NCBI GenBank assembly: GCA_024644585.1
Contig: JAHEHM010000008.1
Location: 1-64,000 of the forward strand
Length of the DNA: 64,000 bases
Source: Porticoccaceae bacterium
GTDB taxonomy: Bacteria > Pseudomonadota > Gammaproteobacteria > Pseudomonadales > Porticoccaceae
Reading direction: 5' to 3'
Shown here: positions 9,132 through 17,977 of the stretch, one piece after another
Layout: each line of letters opens with the position of its first letter
Numbering within the stretch: the stretch's first letter is position 1
Program-made: the position numbers and the translations under genes
Notes under the pieces: model-generated
What the model was told of the DNA's origin: nothing
What the model saw: the letters and a program-made list of their open reading frames with translations, nothing else
Databases searched by the model: none

Positions 9132-9938
9132 ATGCCTGAGCTTCCTGAAGTTGAAACCACCCTCCGCGGGATAGCGCCCTTTGTAGAGGGCCAGAATATT
9201 ACTGCATTAACCGTCAGACAGCCAAGCTTACGTTGGCCTGTCACTGACAATATACAGGCCATAGCCCGCGGACAAAAAATTGAGCAGTTATCGCGCCGAG
9301 CCAAATATATTATCTTACAGCTAGAAAGCGGTTCCATGCTGATACATCTGGGCATGAGTGGCAGTTTGCGTATTTCTAACCCCAGTGAAACTTGGCGAAA
9401 GCATGATCATATTGAGATGCAGCTCAGCAATGGTCGCGCGCTACGCTATCACGATCCGCGACGTTTTGGTTGCTGGCTGTGGTCGGCAGAAGACCACCAT
9501 CAGTTAAAAAAATTAGGGCCTGAACCGCTCTCCAATAATTTTGATGGCGATGGTTTATTTCAAGCATCACGCAATCGAAAGCTTGCAGTAAAACCGTTTA
9601 TTATGACCAACGCAGTGGTGGTTGGCGTGGGAAATATCTATGCCACAGAGGCGCTTTTTCGCAGTGGTATCAGGCCTAACCGTGCAGCTAACAAAATCTC
9701 TAAACAGCGCTATCAAATACTTTCCGGCAATATAAAGGAGATTTTGGCAGAAGCGATTAAGCAGGGAGGAACCACCTTGCGTGACTTTGTTAATAGTGAC
9801 GGCCAACCAGGCTATTTTCAGCAGTCCTTGGATGTCTATGGGCGAGGAGGAGAGCCTTGCAAAAAATGTGGGACAACGCTTAAGGAATTAAAGCTTGGCC
9901 AGCGCAGCTCGGTGTATTGCCCAAGCTGCCAAACCTAA
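9132..9938 (+). CDS. mutM: Formamidopyrimidine-DNA glycosylase
   Basis: MutM (Fpg) excises 8-oxoguanine and formamidopyrimidines and cuts the abasic site. The start is fixed at 9132 because catalysis requires the processed N-terminus Pro2-Glu3 of MPELPEVET. The 268-residue protein keeps Lys58 in SRRAKYI, the NIYATEALFRSGIRP helix-two-turn-helix segment, and a C-terminal zinc finger CKKCG...CPSCQ. It is nearly back to back with coaD, only one base between stops. All catalytic features are intact. Confidence 0.97.
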   Translation: MPELPEVETTLRGIAPFVEGQNITALTVRQPSLRWPVTDNIQAIARGQKIEQLSRRAKYIILQLESGSMLIHLGMSGSLRISNPSETWRKHDHIEMQLSNGRALRYHDPRRFGCWLWSAEDHHQLKKLGPEPLSNNFDGDGLFQASRNRKLAVKPFIMTNAVVVGVGNIYATEALFRSGIRPNRAANKISKQRYQILSGNIKEILAEAIKQGGTTLRDFVNSDGQPGYFQQSLDVYGRGGEPCKKCGTTLKELKLGQRSSVYCPSCQT

Positions 9939-9939
9939 C

Positions 9940-10440
<501 letters not shown>

Positions 10441-10464
10441 TTATGGATCGGCATATTACTTAAA

Positions 10465-11055
10465 TTACGCCGTTTGCTCAACGTATTCAAATAAACAGTA
10501 GCGAACATTGCCAGCGATTTTGTCCTTAATTAGTCGCCAACTCAGGGGTAAGTCTTGAGCTTCGGTTGCCGGAAATTCACAGTATATCTGGGCTTTAGAG
10601 GCCAACCAGTTACCAGAAATAAGCAACCTGCTGGCCTGTTTGTGAAGCTTCATGTCAAAGGGTGGATCAAGAAAAATAATATCGTATGGTTTGGCTGTAT
10701 TTCCACGCTCAAGCAATTTTTGGCAATCACCAGAGACAATATCAAGATTATTTGCCGTAAGCTGTGCTTGATTATGTCTCAGTTCAGAAATAGCTTGAGA
10801 ATTCGCTTCAATAGCAACGCAACAATCCGCTCCCCGTGAAAGTGCTTCAAAACAGAGAGCGCCAGAACCTGCAAAAAGGTCTAGGCATCGAGCGCCCTCA
10901 ATACTGGGCGCAAGCCAGTTAAAGAGCGTTTCGCGGATGCGACTGCCAGTTGGGCGCAAGCCATCCACAGACACAAAGCGAAGATTTCGGCTACGCCATT
11001 TGCCGCCGATAATGCGCACTGAACCCGATGATTGTTGAGATCCTTTTTTTGCCAA
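10465..11055 (-). CDS. rsmD: 16S rRNA (guanine-N2 966)-methyltransferase
   Basis: RsmD methylates G966 of 16S rRNA in the small subunit. The 196-residue protein has the N-terminal RIIGGKWRSRNL segment, the SAM motif CLDLFAGSGALCFEALSRGA, and the catalytic FLDPPFD (DPPF) motif of N2-guanine methyltransferases. The start appears to be TTG at 1053-1055 of this kilobase (11053-11055) with a GGAGAAG site about ten bases upstream; no in-frame ATG lies before the conserved core. It precedes coaD and diverges from ftsY. Confidence 0.94.
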   Translation of the reverse strand: MAKKGSQQSSGSVRIIGGKWRSRNLRFVSVDGLRPTGSRIRETLFNWLAPSIEGARCLDLFAGSGALCFEALSRGADCCVAIEANSQAISELRHNQAQLTANNLDIVSGDCQKLLERGNTAKPYDIIFLDPPFDMKLHKQASRLLISGNWLASKAQIYCEFPATEAQDLPLSWRLIKDKIAGNVRYCLFEYVEQTA

Positions 11056-11178
11056 TGAAATTCTTCTCCGATTAAAAATTTAAACCCATTTTTATGGGAT
11101 GCCCTCAAAGGATAGGATACACTAGAAACAAGTAACCCTGTAAACCAACCTTAGGTGTATTCGGAGTCTTTTGACCCT

Positions 11179-12222
11179 ATGCAACAGTCAGATAAAAAAT
11201 CTTTTTTTGATCGCTTCAAGCGCAACCAATCTTCGGCTGAGATTCAGACGACTGAAGAAACCATAAAGCAGACCGCTCCTGAAAGCACTGAAAAGGCTGC
11301 TACGCCAAGTTTTATGGATCGCATGCGTAAGGCATTGACGCGAACTGGCAGTGGCTTTACTAGCCTGTTCTTGGGCGCAAAAAAAATTGATGCAGATATT
11401 CTAGAAGAACTCGAAACATTATTGTTAGTCGCGGATGTAGGTGTTGAGGTAACAGGATCCATTATTAAAGAACTAACCGATCGGGTTAGCAGAAACCAGC
11501 TTCAAGATGGTGCTGCGTTGCATATCGCGCTAAAAGATCTGCTATTAGCCAAGCTAGCCCCTTGCGAAGTTCCTTTAAGTACAGAATTGGCCGTTGGGCC
11601 TCATATAACTCTGGTGGTAGGCGTTAATGGCGTGGGTAAAACAACCACCATCGGCAAAATAGCGAGCTATCTTAAACAGCAGGGCAAGTCAGTTATTTTG
11701 GCGGCTGGGGACACCTTTAGAGCGGCCGCCGTCGAGCAATTACAAGCCTGGGGTGAGCGCAATCAGGTACCGGTTGTGGCACAGCATACAGGCGCAGACA
11801 GTGCCTCTGTAATTTTTGATGCCATACAGGCTGCATCGTCACGAAACATAGATACTGTAATCGCTGACACCGCAGGAAGGCTTCATAATAAAAGTAATTT
11901 AATGGAAGAGTTAGAAAAGGTTAAACGTGTTGCTGGCAAGCTTGATAGTAACGCCCCTCATGAAGTTTTGTTGGTGCTTGATGCGGCAACGGGTCAAAAC
12001 GCCGTGGTGCAAATGGCACAGTTCCATCAAACCGTTGGCGTGACTGGAATCGCCTTAACTAAGCTAGATGGCACCGCTAAGGGCGGAGTCATTTTTGCGC
12101 TAGCCGAACAATTTAATGTGCCCATCCGCTTTATTGGGGTGGGTGAGGGTCAAAATGACTTACAACCTTTTGTCGCCAGCGAATTTATTGATGCCTTATT
12201 GGGCGTTGCGCAGGGTGATTAA
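11179..12222 (+). CDS. ftsY: Signal recognition particle receptor FtsY
   Basis: FtsY is the membrane-associated GTPase that receives the SRP-ribosome complex for co-translational membrane insertion. The 347-residue protein has an acidic/variable N-terminal A domain, the NG four-helix segment, and the G motifs VVGVNGVGKTTTIGK (G1), DTFRAAAVEQL, DTAGRLH (G3) and TKLDGTAKGG (G4), ending with FIGVGEGQNDLQPF. The ATG at 11179 has GGAG upstream; a GTG at 11155 is less likely. It heads the ftsY-ftsE-ftsX run, with ftsE starting three bases after the stop. Confidence 0.97.
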   Translation: MQQSDKKSFFDRFKRNQSSAEIQTTEETIKQTAPESTEKAATPSFMDRMRKALTRTGSGFTSLFLGAKKIDADILEELETLLLVADVGVEVTGSIIKELTDRVSRNQLQDGAALHIALKDLLLAKLAPCEVPLSTELAVGPHITLVVGVNGVGKTTTIGKIASYLKQQGKSVILAAGDTFRAAAVEQLQAWGERNQVPVVAQHTGADSASVIFDAIQAASSRNIDTVIADTAGRLHNKSNLMEELEKVKRVAGKLDSNAPHEVLLVLDAATGQNAVVQMAQFHQTVGVTGIALTKLDGTAKGGVIFALAEQFNVPIRFIGVGEGQNDLQPFVASEFIDALLGVAQGD

Positions 12223-12225
12223 GCT

Positions 12226-12906
12226 ATGATTCATTTCGATAATGTTAGCAAGCGCTTCCCCGGAGGATATGAGGCCCTGAGTGGGGTCAATTTGCATCTT
12301 GACGCAGGTGAGCTAGCATTTTTAACCGGTCATTCTGGTGCCGGTAAAAGTACATTATTGAAGCTGTTAATGTTGCTCGAGCGCCCTACATCAGGTGCGT
12401 TGCTTATTAATGGAAAAAATGTAAGTCGTTTATCCAATTATCGTATCCCCAGTTACCGCAGACAGCTGGGTGTGGTGTTTCAAGATCACCAGTTACTCAT
12501 GGACCGAACGGTCTTTGATAATGTGGCTTTGCCGCTTCAGGTGGCAGGCTATTCAAGAAAAGAAACCGGCCGTCGCGTTCGCGCAGCCCTCGATAGTGTT
12601 GGCTTGCTAAGCAAAGAAAAACAAAGCCCCTTAGCGCTATCAGGTGGTGAGCAACAGCGCGTGGGCATTGCCAGAGCGGTAGTCCATAAACCAAGAATAT
12701 TATTGGCAGATGAGCCAACGGGTAATCTTGACCCCGAATTGTCAGCTGAAATTATGAATCTGTTTCAGCGCTTTCAAGATGTTGGCGTTACCGTATTAAT
12801 TGCTACCCATGATATTGATTTGATTCATCGACTAAACCACAGAATTGTTCGTTTAGATCAAGGTTCAGTAGCAGAAGGTGGAGGTGCCTATGCCCCAGCC
12901 CTCTAG
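12226..12906 (+). CDS. ftsE: Cell division ATP-binding protein FtsE
   Basis: FtsE is the ATPase of the FtsEX complex, which links the divisome to septal peptidoglycan hydrolases. The 226-residue protein has Walker [15 protein letters not shown] (Lys41), the ABC signature [14 protein letters not shown], Walker [13 protein letters not shown] and the switch His in IATHDIDL. It lies between ftsY and ftsX, and its end overlaps the ftsX start by 17 bases. Family length is normal. Confidence 0.97.
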   Translation: MIHFDNVSKRFPGGYEALSGVNLHLDAGELAFLTGHSGAGKSTLLKLLMLLERPTSGALLINGKNVSRLSNYRIPSYRRQLGVVFQDHQLLMDRTVFDNVALPLQVAGYSRKETGRRVRAALDSVGLLSKEKQSPLALSGGEQQRVGIARAVVHKPRILLADEPTGNLDPELSAEIMNLFQRFQDVGVTVLIATHDIDLIHRLNHRIVRLDQGSVAEGGGAYAPAL

Positions 12907-13876
12907 TCAAACAGCTCGCAGAGGAGCAGTGGGGGCTAAGGTCGGCTTGCGTGCCAAAATAGGTGCGGTAATTGCTCATCATCGGCACACCTTTGAAGAT
13001 AGTCTTATCAGGTTGCTGCGAGATCCTTTCCAGACGCTCATGACTACGTTGGTTGTGGCTATAGCGTTATCTTTGCCGGCCACGCTCTTGCTGGTCGTCG
13101 ACAATGTCCGCCAGATTGAAAATAATTTTGACTCTTTTTCTCAGATAACGGTTTATGTCGACAATACCGCGAGCCAGCAGCAAGTCGCTGAAATACAGGA
13201 AAAAATACAGAGTTTCTCTGAAGTAACTAGTCTGGTTTATGTGGATCCTAAGCAGGCGCTTAACGAGTTTACCGAGGCCTCTGGATTTGGCTCAGCCCTT
13301 GAATACCTAGAAGACAATCCATTACCACCGGTGTTCATTATCGAGCCCGCTATCGATGTCTTATCTTTGCCGCAAAAAGCTCAGAAGCTCATAGCGAAGA
13401 TGGTCAACATAGACTTAGTTGATGATGCGCAAATTGATATGCTATGGCTACAGCGCCTGAAAAGCCTCACAGAGCTTGGCAAAAAAGTAGTTTTGGCACT
13501 TGGCAGTGCCTTAGGTCTTGGTGTGCTTGTGATTATAGGCAACAGTATAAGGCTTGCGATTCATAGTCGTCGTGAAGAAATTATTGTGGTTAAGTTAGTC
13601 GGCGGAACGGACGCTTATGTCAGAAGACCTTTTCTCTATTTTGGCATGCTGCAGGGGCTTTTTGGTGCTTTACTGGCCGGGATTATGCTGATTATTGGAT
13701 TCTGGTGGCTAGGCGGGTCGGTTGAAAATATCAGTCAACTTTATGGCAGTCATTTTGTGCTCAGAGGGCCGGGGTTCCAAGGTTTTTTTGCGCTTCTTGG
13801 CACGGGCTTTTTGCTGGGTCTTGCGGGGGCTTGGTTGGCAGTGAGCAAACATCTTAATCATATCAAACCAAGATAG
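12890..13876 (+). CDS. ftsX: Cell division protein FtsX
   Basis: FtsX is the membrane partner of FtsE, relaying ATP hydrolysis to periplasmic amidase activators. The 328-residue protein has a basic cytoplasmic N-terminus, a first helix around residues 55-75, a periplasmic domain (VYVDNTASQQQV ... EYLEDNPLPPVF) and three C-terminal helices. The ATG at 12890 has GGTGGAGGT just upstream inside ftsE, so I prefer it to the GTG at 12878. It closes the ftsYEX run and precedes rpoH. Confidence 0.95.
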   Translation: MPQPSSQTARRGAVGAKVGLRAKIGAVIAHHRHTFEDSLIRLLRDPFQTLMTTLVVAIALSLPATLLLVVDNVRQIENNFDSFSQITVYVDNTASQQQVAEIQEKIQSFSEVTSLVYVDPKQALNEFTEASGFGSALEYLEDNPLPPVFIIEPAIDVLSLPQKAQKLIAKMVNIDLVDDAQIDMLWLQRLKSLTELGKKVVLALGSALGLGVLVIIGNSIRLAIHSRREEIIVVKLVGGTDAYVRRPFLYFGMLQGLFGALLAGIMLIIGFWWLGGSVENISQLYGSHFVLRGPGFQGFFALLGTGFLLGLAGAWLAVSKHLNHIKPR

Positions 13877-13930
13877 CGTAGTTTGCGTAAATCCTGATAT
13901 AAATCCAAATAGCACTTGAATTTCTGCTAA

Positions 13931-13959
13931 TAGGCACTATTTTAAAATAATGCTATAAT
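13931..13959 (+). promoter_or_regulatory. Putative vegetative promoter of rpoH
   Basis: An extended -10 (TGC-TATAAT, hexamer at 13954-13959) lies 25 bp before the rpoH ATG, with TAGGCA (13931-13936; four of six to consensus) 17 bp upstream. Other rpoH promoters, including RpoE-type ones, may also exist and are not resolved here. Confidence 0.6.
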
Positions 13960-13983
13960 TGGCAGCTGACACAAGAGAATCTT

Positions 13984-14838
13984 ATGACTAAATCGCTTCA
14001 AACAATGGATTGGATGAGTCCTGGCGCTAACCTGAATGCTTATATTCAGGGCACCGCCTCTGTGCCTATCCTTTCCCTCGATGAAGAGCGCGCCCTAGGT
14101 GAGGCCCTGTATTATCAGGACGATCTTGAGGCGGCACGACGTTTAGTTATGGCTCACCTTCGCTTTGTTGTCCACATTGCACGTTCTTACAATGGCTATG
14201 GTCTTCCTCTGGGGGATTTAATCCAAGAGGGCAATGTAGGTCTGATGAAGGCAGTTAAACGCTTTAATCCCGAGAAAGGTGCGCGTCTGGTTTCTTTTGC
14301 AGTTCACTGGATTAAGGCGGAGATACATGAATTTATTCTTCGTAACTGGCGAATTGTTAAAATCGCTACCACCAAGTCTCAGCGAAAATTATTCTTCAAC
14401 TTGCGCGGTGCTAAAAAGCAGCTTCAATGGCTTTCTAGCGATGAAGCCAAAGCGGTAGCCGATGATTTGGGCGTTGAAGTAAAAGATGTGATGGAAATGG
14501 AAATGCGCCTTTCGGCACATGATGCCTGTTTTGATGCACCTGATGACGATGATGACGAAAAAACAGCCTATGCACCGGCACTTTATCTCGAAGACAAAAG
14601 CGCTGATCCAGCAACCTGTGTTGAAAATGATGACTATGAAGCTGATAACAATGCGCGACTTAGTCAGGCAGTCAGTGTTTTAGACCAGCGCAGCCAAGAA
14701 ATACTTCAGCGACGCTGGTTAGATGATAAGAAGGCGACTCTTCATCAGCTCGCGGACGAGTATGGTGTGTCGGCGGAAAGAATTAGACAGCTAGAAAAGA
14801 ACGCTATGCTCAAAGTGCGTGCAGCGATGGAAGCCTAG
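13984..14838 (+). CDS. rpoH: RNA polymerase sigma factor RpoH (sigma-32)
   Basis: RpoH directs transcription of heat-shock genes. The 284-residue protein begins region 1.2/2 with [15 protein letters not shown]-like text ([18 protein letters not shown]), has region 2 [19 protein letters not shown]...[16 protein letters not shown], the diagnostic RpoH box QRKLFFNLR, and a region 4 helix-turn-helix [19 protein letters not shown]. An acidic insert with DDDDDE (residues about 185-200) sits between regions 3 and 4. The place after ftsX is the conserved one. Confidence 0.97.
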   Translation: MTKSLQTMDWMSPGANLNAYIQGTASVPILSLDEERALGEALYYQDDLEAARRLVMAHLRFVVHIARSYNGYGLPLGDLIQEGNVGLMKAVKRFNPEKGARLVSFAVHWIKAEIHEFILRNWRIVKIATTKSQRKLFFNLRGAKKQLQWLSSDEAKAVADDLGVEVKDVMEMEMRLSAHDACFDAPDDDDDEKTAYAPALYLEDKSADPATCVENDDYEADNNARLSQAVSVLDQRSQEILQRRWLDDKKATLHQLADEYGVSAERIRQLEKNAMLKVRAAMEA

Positions 14839-14857
14839 TAGAACAGAGAGAAGAACC

Positions 14858-14891
14858 AAACCGCGCCGATCAGCTTCAGTGCGGTTTTTTT
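14858..14891 (+). terminator. Rho-independent terminator after rpoH, running into the next gene's start
   Basis: AAACCGC (14858-14864) pairs with GCGGTTT (14881-14887), seven base pairs, followed by T at 14885-14891. The ATG of the DUF423 gene is at 14892, immediately after the T-run, so the next gene must be transcribed by read-through or be leaderless/internal. The loop is long at 16 nt. Confidence 0.7.
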
Positions 14892-15284
14892 ATGCCTATG
14901 AATAAACCTTTTTGGATAAAAATTGTAGCCATTAACGGGCTGTTAGCCGTGCTTTTAGGGGCATTTGCTGCACACGTTTTAGAGGCTAGCCTCTCACCTG
15001 AGCGAATAGCGGTTTTTCATACCGCAGTAAAGTATCAGATGTTTCACACCCTGGCATTATTAGGCTTGATTTGCATAGATAATCAAGCGGGGTCACCGCG
15101 CTACAGAACCTATGCTGCGATCTTTTTCTTACTGGGCATAGGTTTATTTTCAGGCTCGCTCTATCTTTTAGTGGCTACCGGCATCACCAAGCTAGCTTTA
15201 GTCACACCGATTGGTGGTCTCGCATTTTTAGTGGGATGGGTTTTGTTATTAATTTCAGCGCGGGAAAAAAATAATGGAAATTAA
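14892..15284 (+). CDS. DUF423 family small membrane protein
   Basis: The 130-residue protein has four hydrophobic segments and the DUF423 pattern: [35 protein letters not shown] near residues 21-55 and a glycine-rich [14 protein letters not shown], then [15 protein letters not shown]. Members of this family (YgdD/YwdK type) are inner-membrane proteins of unknown function. The start may be the ATG at 14892 or at 14898; both directly follow the rpoH terminator. The end overlaps trmB by 11 bases, so these two genes are coupled. Confidence 0.88.
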   Translation: MPMNKPFWIKIVAINGLLAVLLGAFAAHVLEASLSPERIAVFHTAVKYQMFHTLALLGLICIDNQAGSPRYRTYAAIFFLLGIGLFSGSLYLLVATGITKLALVTPIGGLAFLVGWVLLLISAREKNNGN

Positions 15285-15960
15285 ACCAGAGTTTCGCGAT
15301 AAAACTATTCGCAGCTTCGTGGTAAGGGCGGGTCGCATGACAAAGGCGCAGCGCAGTGCCTTTGAGCAGGGCTGGGAATGCTATGGTTTACGCCTTGCCG
15401 ATGGCATGGTTGATCTAGAGGCTCTGTTTGGGCGCAATAATAAAAAGGTGGTCGAAATTGGTTTTGGTATGGGCGGTTCATTGCTAGAAATGGCCGAGCA
15501 ACAGACCGATACTGATTTTGTAGGGATAGAGGTCCATCCCCCCGGTGTTGGCAGTCTGATTAATGCCGCACAGGAAAAACAAATAAAAAATCTAAAAGTT
15601 TATCTGGCGGATGCTACGGACGTTTTAAGTGAGTGTTTTGCAGATAACAGTATTGACAGAATTCAGCTATATTTTCCTGATCCTTGGCATAAGAAAAAGC
15701 ATAATAAGCGCCGTATAGTTCAGCCAAAATTTTTACAGCTTATGCGGACTAAGCTTGCCCCCGGCGGTTTGTTACACATGGCAACCGATTGGGAGCCCTA
15801 TGCAGAGCAGATGCTCGAGCTAATCCAAGAGGCTGAAGGATTTAAAAATAGGGCAAAGGACTTTGTGCCAAGGCCTGAATTTAGGCCCCTGACAAAATTT
15901 GAAAAGCGTGGCGAAAGATTGGGCCACGGCGTATGGGATTTAATGGCGGAAAAAATCTAA
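15274..15960 (+). CDS. trmB: tRNA (guanine-N7 46)-methyltransferase
   Basis: TrmB makes m7G46 in the tRNA variable loop. The 228-residue protein has the family's [12 protein letters not shown]-terminal segment, SAM-binding [16 protein letters not shown], and the signature [23 protein letters not shown], whose PDPW(H/P)KKRH-type motif is diagnostic. The C-terminal segment FERRG-like [15 protein letters not shown] completes it. It overlaps the DUF423 gene and is followed by a 117-bp gap before the FKBP gene. Confidence 0.97.
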   Translation: MEIKPEFRDKTIRSFVVRAGRMTKAQRSAFEQGWECYGLRLADGMVDLEALFGRNNKKVVEIGFGMGGSLLEMAEQQTDTDFVGIEVHPPGVGSLINAAQEKQIKNLKVYLADATDVLSECFADNSIDRIQLYFPDPWHKKKHNKRRIVQPKFLQLMRTKLAPGGLLHMATDWEPYAEQMLELIQEAEGFKNRAKDFVPRPEFRPLTKFEKRGERLGHGVWDLMAEKI

Positions 15961-16077
15961 CAAGAGGTTTTTAAACTTTTTTAACAGGCAATCGAACTAT
16001 TTATTATTTGTTTAGTCATAAAAATAGCCTAAACTTAGTACAAAGAAAATAATCTACATTAATTACTGGGAACGACG

Positions 16078-16821
16078 ATGATGAAAAAAATTAGCCTAAT
16101 TGCACTTTTTTCGCTGGCCTTAACTGCCTGCGGTCATGATAAGGCAGCTGAGCCAGAAGCTGTGGCTTTAGAGACGCAAGATCAAAAGGTGAGCTACCTT
16201 ATGGGCATTGAAAATGGGAAAGGTATTACCTCTACGGGCGTAGACCTAGACCAAGCAGCTTACCATCAGGGTTTTGCTGACGGTGCTGCAAAAAATGAAT
16301 CAAAATTAAGCGAAGAAGAAACCGCCAATGTGATCGGCGAGTTTCAAAAGCAAATGATGGCTAAGCGCCAAGAAATGCAAAAAGTTGAACAGGAGGCAAA
16401 AGATTTGGAATCAGATGCAAATCTTAAAGAGGGCGCTGCTTTTCTAGAAGCCAACGGCGCTAAAGAAGGCGTAGTAACCACTGAATCTGGCTTACAGTAT
16501 AAAGTGCTGACAAAGGGCACGGGTCCAAAGCCGACTAAAGAAAGTACAGTTGAAGTTCATTACGCAGGTAAGCTTTTGGATGGAACGGAATTTGATAGCT
16601 CTATTAAGCGTGGCGTACCGGTTAAGTTTGGCGTTACCCAAGTAATTCCTGGTTGGACAGAAGCCTTACAGCTAATGTCAGAGGGCTCGAAGTGGGAGCT
16701 TTATATCCCTGCTGATCTTGGTTATGGTGCTGGCGGTCAGGGTCCTATTGGTCCTAACTCTGTACTGATTTTTGACGTGGAATTATTAAAAGCCGATGTT
16801 AATAAAGCAGATGCTAGCTAG
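16078..16821 (+). CDS. FKBP-type peptidyl-prolyl isomerase, lipoprotein (FkpA/Mip-like)
   Basis: This is a predicted envelope proline isomerase and chaperone. The 247-residue protein has a lipoprotein signal with lipobox LTAC (Cys about residue 19), an FKBP_N helical dimerisation domain (about 30-120, VSYLMGIENGKGI and a charged helix), and an FKBP_C domain (about 130-240) with VEVHYAGKLLDGTEFDSS, VIPGWTEALQLM and YIPADLGYGA. Either of two adjacent ATGs may start it. It is followed by a strong terminator, suggesting a single-gene transcript. Confidence 0.93.
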   Translation: MMKKISLIALFSLALTACGHDKAAEPEAVALETQDQKVSYLMGIENGKGITSTGVDLDQAAYHQGFADGAAKNESKLSEEETANVIGEFQKQMMAKRQEMQKVEQEAKDLESDANLKEGAAFLEANGAKEGVVTTESGLQYKVLTKGTGPKPTKESTVEVHYAGKLLDGTEFDSSIKRGVPVKFGVTQVIPGWTEALQLMSEGSKWELYIPADLGYGAGGQGPIGPNSVLIFDVELLKADVNKADAS

Positions 16822-16845
16822 TTAATCATCGCTAGATCTGTGAAT

Positions 16846-16872
16846 AAAAAAGCCCCTAGTAGGGGCTTTTTT
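16846..16872. terminator. Strong bidirectional intrinsic terminator between the FKBP gene and rsd
   Basis: AGCCCCT (16851-16857) and AGGGGCT (16861-16867) form the stem with a three-base AGT loop; flanking A5 and T5 extend the pairing and give a T-run in both directions. It sits between convergent genes and can serve both. Confidence 0.9.
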
Positions 16873-16882
16873 ATTGCCCTAA

Positions 16883-17368
16883 TTAATTAGCAGGCTTTTT
16901 GATGAGCACCTGTTGATAGTGGGCGCTATGTAAAATATTGACCATTCGGTCTTCAATCTCAAACCGCTGAGCGAGGGTTTCACCTAAAGCGGACAAATCA
17001 GTCGCTAAGGTGGAGAGATCATCGGTGGCTAAATATTTATCATTAAAATCTAAGATTAGATCGGTTAGCGAGTAAATTGCCGGCAATAGTTTTTTGCCCG
17101 AGGCTAATGCTTCTGCATCATTAAAAAGGTGACCCTCGTCGATGAGCTGCTCGAAAATCTCAAAATGACCCTCGGAGATATAGTCGACCAACTGCTGACA
17201 AAAAGTCTGTAACTGTTTGCCCTGAGCATAATCATTATCTTTGAAGTCTTTGAAATTACTGAGGTGATAAAAGGTAATAAGAAGTTCTCGACGGGCTTCA
17301 AGCCAGTGCTTAATGCGCTCATGGGCCCACGGCCAAAATTCATTTGGCTTTATATTTTTGTCTTCCAT
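16883..17368 (-). CDS. rsd: Rsd/AlgQ family anti-sigma-70 regulator
   Basis: Rsd binds region 4 of sigma-70 in stationary phase and favours alternative sigma factors; Pseudomonas AlgQ is the homologue. The 161-residue all-helical protein matches the family in WLEARRELLITFYHL, LQTFCQQLVDYISEGHFEIFEQL and the C-terminal ETLAQRFEIEDRMVNIL. In Pseudomonas, as here, it lies near dsbB. It is monocistronic, transcribed toward the shared terminator at 16846. Confidence 0.88.
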   Translation of the reverse strand: MEDKNIKPNEFWPWAHERIKHWLEARRELLITFYHLSNFKDFKDNDYAQGKQLQTFCQQLVDYISEGHFEIFEQLIDEGHLFNDAEALASGKKLLPAIYSLTDLILDFNDKYLATDDLSTLATDLSALGETLAQRFEIEDRMVNILHSAHYQQVLIKKPAN

Positions 17369-17482
17369 AAGTTAATCCACAATCCATTTTTGAATTTACA
17401 GCTTACTCTTATTATAGGAATAAAGGAAAATCTTTATTCAAATACCAATATTTCCCTTTAATAATGAGAGCAATGAAGCGCT

Positions 17483-17977
17483 TTAGACTTTGCGAAAAAA
17501 CTGATAAATGCCAGCCACAATATAGCCAATAAAAGCCAATAAAACCCAGCCCGGCATACTTAGACCCAAAAGCTGCCACTGAACTTCTGCGCAGTTTCCA
17601 TCGCCTCGCAGGAGGTGTGAAATGGCTTCTGAAAGTGAAAAAACATCAAATAGGTAGTCAACAGGAATACCACATGCCGGAACCTTATCTTCTGGAAGGC
17701 TTTGAAGCCAAAGCTGTTTCCCTGAAAAATAGCTACCAACAAGCGCAAGACTAGTAGATAGACCGGCATAGAGTTTTTGCCCGCTTTGCGCGGGGTTATG
17801 TAAAGCCGCCAGAGCACAGACAGCCGCGATAGATATAATAAAAACGCGCTGGGTTATGCAAAGATAGCAAGGCTCTAGCCCCAGATGATTCTGGAAATAC
17901 AGGACAGCTACCAGAATGAGTAGGATTCCGACGAATGCTTGAAGACAATTTATGGTCCTGTAACCTGGCAGATTCAT
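17483..17977 (-). CDS. dsbB: Disulfide bond formation protein DsbB
   Basis: DsbB reoxidises periplasmic DsbA and passes electrons to quinones. The 164-residue protein (from the ATG at 17977) has four hydrophobic helices, the first periplasmic pair CYLC (Cys37/Cys40), and the second loop with Cys in DKVPACGIP and GDGNCAEVQW. All four redox cysteines are present. The start overlaps the gshA stop as ATGA; an upstream GTG/ATG start inside gshA would only add residues unlike the family. Confidence 0.94.
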   Translation of the reverse strand: MNLPGYRTINCLQAFVGILLILVAVLYFQNHLGLEPCYLCITQRVFIISIAAVCALAALHNPAQSGQKLYAGLSTSLALVGSYFSGKQLWLQSLPEDKVPACGIPVDYLFDVFSLSEAISHLLRGDGNCAEVQWQLLGLSMPGWVLLAFIGYIVAGIYQFFRKV

